A stretch of 64,000 nt of DNA from Nansenia antarctica (Eukaryota > Chordata > Actinopteri > Argentiniformes > Microstomatidae). A program made the translations under genes and the position numbers. Below are positions 54,607 to 64,000 of this stretch, in pieces; the first letter of the stretch is position 1; every line of letters begins with the position of its first letter. The DNA is taken from assembly GCA_963989245.1 (NCBI GenBank), contig OZ022346.1, forward strand, positions 44,673,497 to 44,737,496, in the 5' to 3' direction. The notes under the pieces are model-generated. The model made no database searches, was not told the DNA's origin, and was given only the letters and a program-made list of their open reading frames with translations.

Positions 54607-57179
54607 GTCATAAGCGTTGACCCCCCATCCCCCACCTTTTATTCACTAACGTCTAATGCAGCATGAACTGGGTGGACAAGGTCTCCAGGAAGCACCCTCA
54701 CCTTTCAGGCTTCCCTGGGGGCTCAGTGGGCGGTGGGGCGTCCTAGAGAGCACCTTGATGGACGCTCCATCTGGTACCTGCAGACAGGCGGACGGACAGA
54801 GGGACACACTACAGTCACATGGTAGCACACAGCTCCCAATATCTGGGTCATTCCATAAATGAGGGGGCCAAAGTGTGACATTGGGGGTCAACATTTTGGG
54901 GGGTTCACTACAGATTGACATACAATGTTCAGTACATAGGTTAGGATGTCTAGTTTCAGGAATCTCTCTCTCACACACACACACACACACATTGACCATG
55001 AAAAATCTAACAAATATGTGGTTTAGTGGGCCTAGCACTGTCGATCTGCCATACCGCCATAATATCAAACGCAAGCAAAAGTGACCCACTTTGGTGAGCT
55101 TCAAAATTGTTCCACACATGAACCACGACGTGAACAAAGTGTAATACGAGTTTTACTTGGCATTTAGATGGTATTATAATAAAATGATGTATAACGATTA
55201 ATAAAACCATAGAATAAGAAGGGTATAGTTTTGAGGATGAATTTCATTGACAATCACATCGTCAAGTACTCTCCATAATAGATCATCCGGTAAATTCCAT
55301 CTTTGACATCTGGTCATATTGTTTTATTTATATATATGCTAACGACTGGTAGTACGTTTTTACATGCTTCCGTGGACACACTCCTTCCATTCAGTTAGAG
55401 CATAATAAACGCAGTCATGTTGACTAGTGAGACTAATGGGTTTTAATCTCATTTGGGGTTAATCTGGTTCAGCCTTGTGACAGACAGCTGACAGCTAGCC
55501 TCGTACAGAGCTAATCCCCTCCTGTTGCCTTCAGACCGCTACAGACGTAAGCAGTGCTTACGGAAGGATTCACTTTCAACAATACCCTGGTTACTCTCTG
55601 TACTCGTGGTTTGTTAAACATTAAGCAACTCATTCTATAATATAACCTCTTTTTTTCGTTCATCTACTAGATAGTTAGCTAGGTAGGTGACGATAGGAGA
55701 CGATAACAAGGACCCAAAAAACGCGAGCTTATCCTTGTTTCCTGTCGGTAGGATGACGGCTAGCGTACCTTGAGCGTGCTGAGCGTGTTGAGCATGGTCA
55801 CGCCCCCTAGGACCTCCGAGGTGGCGTCCACTTCCATCAGAGACACGAACGTGCCGGCCGTCTCGCACTCTACAGAGGGAGAGAGACGTGGTGGTAGTTA
55901 AGACTGACAGGCTGGTCCTGTGAGTGTGTCCAGTGAGTGTGTCCTGTGAGTGTGTCCAGTGAGTGTGTTCAGACTTACGAGCTGTTCCTGTGAGTGTGTA
56001 CAGCTTCCAGTCGTTAGAAAAAGGGCACACTCATCCCACACTATGAACGCCTCATGCCTCACGCGGGGTCATTCTGGTACAACGTATTTCTCAGGGTAGT
56101 AGTAGTAGTGGTGGTGTGATCTGTGTATGTTGTTTCTCCCAGCTGTGCGGTGTAGTTCATGTGCAGTAAAGGTGTGTGTGTGTGTGTGTGCGTGTGATGT
56201 GTGTGTGTGATGTGTGTGTGTGATGTGTGTGTGATGTGATGTGTGTGCGCGTGCGTGTGTGCGTGCGATGTGCGTGTGATGTACGTGTGTGTGTGCGCGC
56301 GCGCGCGTGTGTGTGTGTGTGTGTGTGACGAGGCCTGTATCGATCTGATCCAGTAGTGATGATGGACGTCTCTACTCACGGATGTGGAGCTCCCTGAGCG
56401 GGGTGTTGTAGGGGAAGCCAAACTTGGTCTTGAAGGCCAGGAGGATCTTCTCCTTGACCTGCTGCACCGTGTCACAGCTGAGGGCGCTGACCTCCAGAGG
56501 CTCACTGACCTTCCCATCTGTGTCCACCTCAAACAGCACCTTCAGCCTCTGGGGGGAATAGGTGAGTACACCGCCAGGTAGAAGTGACACAATTCCTAAT
56601 GTTTGTTCACATGTGGCACAGATCGGATATGTAACATGTACGTGTAACCAGTAAAAAAAGCCTATTTGAATCGGATATTCTCCCATCCAATCCAGGCCTC
56701 TCATACGGGACTCAATCAGATACGAGTCTGGTGTGTGTGTCATTTCGACCACGATCTAACTAGGCAGGTCGCATACTGTATATAACTCTCTATTCCGATT
56801 CGCCCGTCATTGAAAATACGGCGGTCTTCGCATGTCTTGATGACATTTGAAGACAGTGAAGTCCTCTTTCTTCTCCGTCTTAAAATGTGCACAATATTTT
56901 GTGGACCTCTAAACATACTTCGGAAAGCAATGCCTTTATATTATAATATATATAAAAGGGATAGTTTCTGTCTCGTTCGCGTCCATTGCAAGTGCCGGCC
57001 TTCTGTTTACTGTAACCAAAGCGTGTACGCCACGGTGTAAATGCAGCCTAACTGTATGCAGCAGGTCGCAGAAATGAAAGAGTAGAGACTTGTTTCTAAA
57101 AATGGAATTATTCAGAAAGAACCGCCAAGGCTGTCTCACCGCCATGGCTAACCGCCATCTGAATCTGGATCAGTGGGTA

Positions 57180-57212
<33 letters not shown>

Positions 57213-58205
57213 TGATGTGTTGTGTTTTCTCTTTCCTGTGACAAACACTTCATTACCCTGTGTGATGAAAACTATGGTATATGTATCTCAGTGCAGCATC
57301 GGGGCCTACTGGGTTGAAAACTGGTTAGGCTTACAGAGGCTCTCTAGGTCCATTCCAGATTTAAGTTGTTCGTAAATTCATAATGAGATTTTATCTGAGC
57401 CATATTCAGCCATATTCATGTTTCCTGACATTTTTAGACATACGGAAACCAAGAAAAAAAAAAAAAAAGATATGGAAACCACCAGTTTCCAACCTCCATC
57501 AACCACAAAACAGATACCAAGACACTGCCTCAGATAACGATAAAGACTCATCATGGGGACTCTAACTCTAAGGAAAGCGTCATGAAATCTTACATAATTC
57601 ATTGTCCTAGCACAGTTACAGTTTTTTACGGTCGCGTAAAGAGACACTAACTAGCATAATCTAAGGAAGAATATGTACAGTAGTGTGAGTCTTTATCATT
57701 GAAATTGAGTTGTGTGTGTATTGAAATATAGCTGAAAACTGCAGATCTGTTTGGTGTGTATCATTTTATTACAGTTTTTTACGGTCGCTAAGTCACAGTG
57801 TGCAATACTGAAGTCAGAGTCACAACTCTTCATCCAGTCAGCAAAGCAGAAGTCCATGTGGGCCAAACTGTGACTCTTTCTCTGTGATTTTTACATTGCT
57901 GCTTTCACACACAATGCATCAATGACCACGTTCTCCAAAATCCATAACACTTCTCTCATTCAAACTCCGACACCTGCAAAACACTATGTATTTGCAACCT
58001 GTTTTTCCAATGTTAACACACTGTGTTCAAAACTGTGAAGAACACATTCAAAACAGAATGATTTGGTGCATTTTTGCAGTAATCATATTTCTATCATATA
58101 TGACCGAAAGCTCGCAATAAACAGTTTTTTTGCACAGTGTTTGAGTGTTTTTTTAACCACATACTAACTTCCTTTTCCTGCCAAATACCTTCCTCACCAT
58201 TTGCC

Positions 58206-58263
<58 letters not shown>

Positions 58264-59084
58264 CGTGCGTGCGTGTCTGTGTGTGTATGTGTGTATGCGT
58301 GTGTGCGCGCGTGCGTGTGTGCGTGTGTGTGTGCGTGCGTGTGCGTACCATAGTGCTGAACTCCTGGGCCTGCCACAGTAGCCAGTCTTCGTTGAGTGTG
58401 TACAGAGCCTTCTCTGTCACTGAGTCCACCGGGCCCTTATGCATCTGCTGGGTCAGCGCACACACCAGCAGGAACAGGGGCTGGCCCACACTCTCCTGGA
58501 GAACACACACACACACACACACACACATAGTTTAACACACACATGCAAACAAACAGTAGGCACCATCCATGGACTCACATTCAGTCAGGTACCATAGAAG
58601 TTACAAACATACATTTACATTTACATTTAGCAGACGCCTTTATCCAAAGCGACTTACCACAAATACATTTGAATCATCTATCCATCGTTCATCACAGGAA
58701 AAATGTATCTATGCTCGGGCCAGGGGCCATTGGCAGTCATAAATACTAGAAGGAGGAATTATGTTTTTTTTTATTTTTATATCCATGTTGTCCACGCACA
58801 CCAGGGGAAGCTGGTGGCCGCAGAAATCGGAGGACGGGCTCATTGCTACGCATGGGATGGAATAAGAAATTCGTCATCCCGTTCCATGCGTTACAATGAG
58901 CCCGTCCTCCAATTTCTACCTCCACCAGCCTCCCCTGATGCACACATACACATGTACGTTGACTTGCGGAGACAAAACGACACGTGTCGTGAACTAAACA
59001 AAAGTGACACGGCGCCTACGGTACACGTCACGACAAACCGCCCGATGAAGCTGTGTTAGAGAGATGTGGAACGACGGACGGACG

Positions 59085-59116
<32 letters not shown>

Positions 59117-59414
59117 GACAGACGGATGGACAGACAGACAGACTGACCCTGAGGAAGCCGTAGAGACAGATGGACATCCAGTTGGTGAGGAGCTTCTCCA
59201 CGATGGACTCCGTGCGTCGCAGCATGAGTTTGGTGTTGGTGGTGTTGCTGGGGTGGTCCATCAGAGCCCTCAGCAGGACCTCCATCACCTGGGTCAGGTA
59301 GGGCAGGTCACCGTGCAGGGCCACGGTCAGCAGAGACGCCACCGCACACCTGGAGACGCACCACACACATCACACACACACACACACACAACACACACGC
59401 ACACGCACGCACGC

Positions 59415-59467
<53 letters not shown>

Positions 59468-61306
59468 CCTTTACTGCACATGAACTACACCCACCGCACA
59501 GCTGGGAGAAATGACACACACAGATCTCACCACTACTACACCTGAGAAATAACTCTGGTGTACCAGAATGACACCCACACCTGACCCGCCTCTACATCAG
59601 AACCGTGGCTTAGTGTTCTCGGGCTCGAGGCTGAGGACAAGGACTCACTTGTCCTTGACGGTGAAGGTCTTCTGCTCCTCCATAGCGTGGACCAGCGAGG
59701 TGAGGAACAGCTGGTTCTGGATCAGTCTGGCCAGGGCCCGGCAGCTCTCGTCGGGCTGCACCGCCACTCCGTCCTGACCACAGGAGACACGCGGCTGCTG
59801 AAGGTTCTGTCGCCGTAACAACCGCATTGCCCAACGGTCCCAGACGAAGTCATTCAGACATTCAGACTCACCTGACCGATGTCGTTGATGCATGACGTCA
59901 TCACAGGTCCACCCTGGAAACCGAACAGGATCAGACGGAGACATAGGATGGAATAGGATCAAACTGTAAGAAGTGACGACCCGTCTCTGCGTCACACGGA
60001 ACATGTTCAAAGTGCTACTCTGTTTCCAGCTCATACGTACGTCGGGGAAGAAGATTCTGGAGGCAAAATGCTTGTAGTCCAAGAAAGGGATGGCTCCGAC
60101 GTTTTCAATCATTTCGGACTTGTCTGTCTGCAGGTCAACAAAACCTGGAGAACAAGAGGGTTGGGAGGCATGAAAGTGTGTGTGCTGCCTTACATGAGTG
60201 TGTGTATACTTTCCCTCCAGTATCTTCTCTGGGTAAATAAAGGTGTTATATATAAACTCAGGTTTGGTCGATTATTTCTCTGTTGTTACAATGCTAATTG
60301 GCATTGTATTTGATATCGTTGGAAAGCCTGTTTGTTTACCTTGACAATGATGTCCAACTTGTAAGGATCATGCATTTGTGGGATGAGCAGCACAGCTGAT
60401 TATGTGGGTAGCGCCCAAGTAAAATCTGGCAAAATTGCCAATGCTAAACAGTGTATTTAGTGAGGCTGATAGGCATAACAATTGTGCATTTTATGACTAA
60501 AGCATGAAACGTTCTACAGTGTTTCTATAGACTGTAAACTTCATTTTTAGACGTGGAACCACTTCAGATTTGACCTCTGGCGTCAGGTAGACTCTAAAGA
60601 AATGTCACTAATTTTCAGGAGTAAAATATTTCTGCAAATCATTCTAGAATTTAACTGTGCAATCTAGAACTTCCATTAACTGCAATAATAAAATAAAGTG
60701 ATTAATAGTTATTAATAGTATACTATGTTCTTTTTTCTTCTTTTTTTCAGTTTATTATTTTGTATCATTTTGATCATTCTATGATCATTCTATCATTCTA
60801 TAGTATAATATGATATATTATTATCATTCTAAGGAACATTTTAAAAAATGAAAAATAAAAAATAAAGTTTAAATTATATATTTATATATACTGTATATAT
60901 TATTTTTTCTTTTCTTTTCACTTTATTATTTTTAAAAATAATTTTTATCATTGTATGACCATTCTAGAGTCTACCTGACACCAGAGGTCAAATCTGAAGT
61001 GGTTCCATGTCTAGTTTACAGTCTATAGAAGTTTACAGTCTATAGAAACACTGTAGAAAGTTTCATGCTTTAGTCATAAAATGCACAATACCTTCCATAT
61101 ATGAGCTTATCTGACGCACTAATTCTCCTGTTGGTATTCACTCTTGTTTTGAGTTCCAACAACAGAGTTTTTATTTATATAAATAAATAAAAATATATAA
61201 TATATATATATAGTCTGTGTGTGTGAAAGGGAGACATAGGTCCCCTCTACAAAACCAACTGTCATGATCCCCATGTAGTCAGAAACATGTGTTTGAATGT
61301 GTGAAA

Positions 61307-61382
<76 letters not shown>

Positions 61383-62219
61383 AAGAGGCTGGCGTGACCA
61401 TGACAACTAACCTTGTCTGATCTGGTTTCGGACGTCGGCCTCGAGCAGTTCGAGCTGCTCGTTCATTTTCTCGGTGAGTGTCCTCTGTTTGTTCCGGTAG
61501 AACCATAACACCACAGCTGCACACAGACAGACATGTTTCACAAACCCCCACCTGACACAAGCTGCCCTATCCAACCCACCCGGTCACGACACGGTTTGGG
61601 TGGGTTGCCAGCGTCTCTAACACACAGTCGAACACAGAACAACAAGCCCATCATGACACTTCATTAAAATATCCTAAAATACTCACCTATGATAATGAAA
61701 GGTATGACGACAAGGATTGCCAGGAGGGAGAGGAGAGTTTTGGGATTCACAAGGTTTATTGTGACGTTTCCAAATGTTATCTGATAAACAAGAACAGTGT
61801 GATGTGTTTTTAGATGGTTCGGGCACTTTTCCAAGGACAGTTTTCCTGAGCTACTGATAAAAGGGGGGGGAGAAATGGTAAAGGAGTCCTTTGTTAAAAC
61901 ATTTTTTTTTTTTTAAACCATTCAGGTTTTCAGCTGAATAAGAAATGTACCCGTAGAGACTTTATTGGCGGTTGTTTGTATCGAATGTCACAGGTGACAG
62001 AGTCGGTCCCACTGCTGGTCTCTATGCCGATCAACTCGCACTCGTACTCCTCCTCCCCGTTTACACCCACAACCCTGATCTCTGCTTTGGTGATGTTCAG
62101 CAGGTCAGACTTTTTCTGAAATTAAAAGACAGAACACACTTTATTATTAATAGTATTATTGTACATGTGTATACGTGTGCTTCAGTGGATGTGTGCCAGA
62201 GTGAGAGAGAAAGAAAAAT

Positions 62220-62278
<59 letters not shown>

Positions 62279-62623
62279 ATGAAAGTGAAGAGAAGAGAAA
62301 TGGAGAGAAGAAAAGAAGTGAAAGAGAACGGGTATTGTCAAGTTCCTACCTACCTGTCTGTCTCTCTCTATCTTTATCCTACCTGTCTGTCTCTCTATCT
62401 TTATCCTACCTGTCTGTCTCTCTATCTTTATCCTGTCTGTCTCTCTCTCTCTATCTTTATCCTGTCTGTCTGTCTCTGTCTCTATCTTTATCCTATCTGT
62501 CTGTCTCTCTCTCTCTATCTTTATCCTGTCTGTCTCTCTCTCTCTCTTTATCCTGTCTGTCGGTCTGTCTGTCTCACTCTGTCTTTATCCTACCTGTCTG
62601 TCTCTCTCTATCTTTGTCCTACC

Positions 62624-62660
<37 letters not shown>

Positions 62661-63427
62661 GTATCCTACCTGTATGGTGACCCGTAGGCTGTTCCCCGCC
62701 TTAGTGGAGGTGAAGCTGGTGAAGTGGGGGTCAGGGTGGTAGGTGAGCAGGGATGAGCACACCAGGGTTTGGTTGGCCACTCTCACAGACACGTTGGTTG
62801 TCACCGGCTTCTCTATGTTATCATAAGGAGGTGTGAGGTACGACAGATTCTGTAAAGAGACAGAGACATAAGAGACAGAGACATAAGAGACAGAGACATA
62901 AGAGAGAGACACAAAGTCATATTAGAAATGGGCTTAGCTCAGGTTTCTATAGCACGCTTTAAGAAAGTGATAGTTTAGTATGGTCTGTATGGTAGCGTGT
63001 GTTTGGATGCCCACCCCATTGCTGTAGTTGGCGATGATCTTCTGAGGGGCGTGGCCATGCACGACGCCCTCCACAAACTCCAGCTGTGAGCCCAGGACCA
63101 TGATCCTCCTCTTCCCACTGAGGGTCATGGCGGAGAGAAGAAGAAAACAACCAATCAGAGGAGGGCTTAGAGAAACATGGTTCATCCCCCAGTGCTGATA
63201 CCAAAGCAGAAGAGGAAGACATGTCAGACTTTGTTGGCACAGATGAGAAAAAGAGAGAACTGAAACAGGTATTTGTAGCACTGTTGCATGCAGAGACTTC
63301 TGAGAAGTACCACACTATCTTTCCCCATCAGACCCCCTGGCTTTAATTACTGGCAGGCCTCTGTACTACTGCACAGCTCTGCCCCAATGGGAAATAGGGC
63401 TATACAAATGCAATTCATTACTATTGT

Positions 63428-63468
<41 letters not shown>

Positions 63469-63566
63469 TGTGTGCGCGTGCCTGTGTGTGTGTGTGTGTG
63501 TGTGTGTGCGCGTGCCTGTGTGTGTGTGTGTGTGTGCGCATGCCTGTGTGTGTGTGTGTGCGCGTG

Positions 63567-63608
<42 letters not shown>

Positions 63609-63704
63609 CCTGTGTGTGTGCGCGCGTGCCTGTGTGTGTGTGTGTGTGTGCACATGCCTGTGTGCCTGTGTGTGTGTGTGTGCGTGCCTGTGTGTGTGCG
63701 CTTG

Positions 63705-63742
<38 letters not shown>

Positions 63743-63924
63743 CATACCTAGCCCAGGTGCTGGTTGGTTTCAGCCCGGTGCAGGACGGGGAGGACCGGTA
63801 GGTGAGACTGGCCGTGCCGAGACAACGACCGTCTGGCACTACGGCACACACTCTGGCCACGCCCTTATCCCCGCTGGGGATGTGGAAGGTCAGGCTGGTC
63901 CCAGTGTGGTTCAACACAGGCGAC
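50480..63924 (-). CDS. plxnc1: Plexin C1, C-terminal 21 exons (5' part outside the window)
   Basis: Minus-strand exons in phase: 63748-63924, 63015-63117, 62670-62849, 61951-62115, 61687-61780, 61412-61516, 60041-60144, 59872-59913, 59649-59773, 59148-59349, 58349-58495, 56380-56548, 55769-55869, 54702-54777, 54248-54282, 53968-54063, 53066-53229, 52288-52435, 51728-51868, 51539-51613 and 50480-50584. They give about 850 residues of a roughly 1570-residue receptor. The first four encode IPT/extracellular sequence. Exon 61687-61780 holds the transmembrane helix ([16 protein letters not shown]). Then come the juxtamembrane coiled coil, the split RasGAP-like domain with arginine motifs LMLRRTES and SLPLRYWVN, and an inserted Rho-binding ubiquitin-like part ([16 protein letters not shown]). 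It ends near [14 protein letters not shown] and KHENEFNE. Plexin C1 is the semaphorin 7A receptor. The signal peptide, Sema and PSI domains lie beyond the right edge. Exon 53968-54063 uses a GC donor. Confidence 0.96.
50651..50991. repeat. Long inverted repeat in the last plxnc1 intron
   Basis: Left arm about 50661-50752 (TTTTGGCAGG, then GTGTTTAGATGAAGATGCAC) and right arm about 50883-50981 (GTGCATCTTCATCTAAACAC, then CCTGCCAAAA) are near-perfect inverted copies around a 130-bp centre. The structure resembles a hAT-like foldback MITE. Confidence 0.85.
51991..52236. repeat. MITE with 30-bp inverted ends in a plxnc1 intron
   Basis: The ends TTAGAATTATAAGGTTCTAT and ATAGAACCTTATCATTCTAA are inverted repeats with a few mismatches. 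The 190-bp interior is A/T-rich. Confidence 0.75.
52578..52907. repeat. Foldback element with about 135-bp arms in a plxnc1 intron
   Basis: Left arm (GTGACAGCAGCTGGTGAAAC to TTTGGCTTGACTAGCGAG-type sequence) and right arm (CTCGCTAGTCAAGCCAAAA inverted, ending GTTTCACCAGCTGCTGTCAC) pair across a centre of about 60 bases at 52710-52770. The centre is itself partly palindromic (AATTCCCACTACT / AGTAGTGGGGATT). Confidence 0.85.
53966..53967 (-). other. plxnc1: GC-AG intron donor in plxnc1
   Basis: On the minus strand the exon ends CTAAG followed by GCAAGAG. This agrees with the consensus of the rare GC-AG intron class (AG|GCAAG). Phase and protein similarity (LLSTK|VAVHSF) require the junction here. 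Confidence 0.85.
54520..54605 (+). mobile_element. Repeat tail with (TTA)n
   Basis: AAAAGCACTTTGAGCTACAA, AAAGTGCTATACAAATAAAG and (TTA)n at 54567-54604 form the typical 3' tail of teleost LINE/SINE repeats, plus orientation within a plxnc1 intron. Confidence 0.7.
56172..56330 (+). repeat. (TG)n / GTGATGTG / GCGCGCGC compound microsatellite
   Basis: Alternating TG with GATG and CGCG interruptions ends about 50 bases from the plxnc1 exon 56380-56548. Confidence 0.92.
57700..58140. other. Possible unclassified repeat in a plxnc1 intron
   Basis: The segment ACAGTTTTTTACGGTCGC occurs twice in the same orientation, at 57617-57636 and 57771-57789. The block that follows (TCAAAACTGTGAAGAACACA, ending AATAAACAG) has the look of an interspersed element. 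I could not identify termini. Confidence 0.35.
58208..58348 (+). repeat. (TG)n / GCGTGCGTG microsatellite at a plxnc1 donor
   Basis: TG then GCGTGCGTG-type repeats run to the minus-strand donor of exon 58349-58495. The donor GT itself is two bases from the repeat. Confidence 0.92.
58611..58745 (+). mobile_element. Teleost SINE-like repeat, copy 2
   Basis: ACATTT units precede TTTAGCAGACGCCTTTATCC and AAAGCGACTTA, then ATCTATGCTCGGGCCAGG and GCCATTGGCAGTCA. Same order as copy 1 at 15299-15460. Confidence 0.75.
58800..58941. mobile_element. Foldback MITE (CATCAGGGGAGGCTGGTGG type)
   Basis: Left arm ACCAGGGGAAGCTGGTGG to GGACGGGCTCATTG and right arm CAATGAGCCCGTCC to CCACCAGCCTCCCCTGATG are inverted repeats enclosing a short A/T centre, about 140 bp in all. 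Related repeats are abundant in several fish genomes, from memory. Confidence 0.82.
59063..59145 (+). repeat. GACGGACAGACAGACG microsatellite
   Basis: Tetramer repeats GACG/GACA end directly at the minus-strand donor of plxnc1 exon 59148-59349. Confidence 0.92.
59365..59470 (+). repeat. (CA)n microsatellite by a plxnc1 acceptor
   Basis: CA with CG interruptions starts about 14 bases from the acceptor of exon 59148-59349. Confidence 0.92.
60481..61089. repeat. Large foldback element (arms about 110-125 bp) in a plxnc1 intron
   Basis: Left arm ATTGTGCATTTTATGACTAA through GACCTCTGGCGTCAGGTAGA (60481-60592) is inverted as TCTACCTGACACCAGAGGTC through TTAGTCATAAAATGCACAAT (60970-61089). The 380-bp centre is extremely A/T-rich. 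A 15-bp GTTTACAGTCTATAGA unit is doubled in the right arm only. Confidence 0.88.
61307..61380 (+). repeat. (TG)n microsatellite
   Basis: About 70 uninterrupted bases of TG, some 30 bases from the donor of plxnc1 exon 61412-61516. Confidence 0.95.
62199..62660 (+). repeat. (GA)n and CTGTCTCTCTATCTTTATC repeat block
   Basis: GA dinucleotides at 62199-62276 are followed by about eleven units of CTGTCTCTCTATCTTTATCC at 62350-62660. The latter closely match the units at 45400-45560 in cep83. Confidence 0.9.
63424..63739 (+). repeat. (TG)n interrupted by GCGCGTGCC
   Basis: About 315 bases of TG with regularly spaced TGCGCGTGCCTG interruptions run to the donor of plxnc1 exon 63748-63924. This is an alternating purine-pyrimidine tract. 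Confidence 0.93.
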
Positions 63925-64000
63925 CTGACCATGTAGGGTTAGGGTTAGGGACATACAGGTCATTATCAGGTCAGACAAAAAACCATAGGCGGATATCAAC
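63925..64000 (-). other. plxnc1: plxnc1 intron running off the right edge
   Basis: Non-coding sequence with three TTAGGG-type hexamers at 63934-63950, immediately upstream (on the minus strand) of the acceptor at 63925-63926. No further exon is visible before the window ends. Confidence 0.6.

Noticed and set aside
1..64000. CRISPR array or bacterial operon interpretation of the many tandem repeats
   Set aside because: Introns, vertebrate protein families, LINE/SINE content and microsatellites show a vertebrate nuclear genome; the arrays lack unique equal-length spacers.

Overview
The window is vertebrate nuclear DNA, almost certainly from a ray-finned (teleost) fish. The genes are intron-rich with GT-AG splicing. 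Their protein segments match vertebrate families. The spacers and introns are packed with teleost-type SINE, LINE, hAT, piggyBac-like and Ty3/gypsy sequences and with unusually dense (CA)n, (CT)n and G/C homopolymer tracts. I cannot name the species.

Layout, left to right: the last exons of cdk17 (+, 265-1416, gene enters from the left edge) with its 3'UTR; elk3 (-, 4453-9688), tail-to-tail with cdk17; a gene-poor stretch (about 9.7-24 kb) of microsatellites and transposons, including a hAT transposase fragment broken by a TTAA-flanked piggyBac-like element (17027-18160) and a structurally intact Ty3/gypsy retrotransposon (18911-23440, minus strand, identical-looking 235-bp LTRs); a multi-exon gene I do not recognise (+, 24113-27490); LINE debris and minisatellites; hcfc2 (+, 30289-37100), whose start codon is preceded by 14 tandem units each carrying a GC box and a GATA-like motif; cep83 (+, 40288-49514); and the 3' part of plxnc1 (-, 50480-63924, gene continues past the right edge), tail-to-tail with cep83.

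The known genes belong to one vertebrate synteny group. From memory, human ELK3/CDK17 and CEP83/PLXNC1 are neighbouring convergent pairs on 12q and HCFC2 is on the same arm. They do not form one pathway: cdk17 is a PCTAIRE kinase, elk3 an ETS ternary-complex factor, hcfc2 a kelch/Fn3 host-cell-factor paralogue, cep83 a distal-appendage centriole protein and plxnc1 a semaphorin receptor.

Most second-look items concern repeats meeting gene structure: a repeat-built hcfc2 promoter region, tandem arrays that contain or abut splice sites, a hAT insertion that duplicated a splice donor, several long inverted repeats in plxnc1 introns, a G16 tract that breaks the elk3 frame, and the unrecognised gene. 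All exon coordinates were read by eye from splice phase and family similarity; no alignment or transcript data were available.
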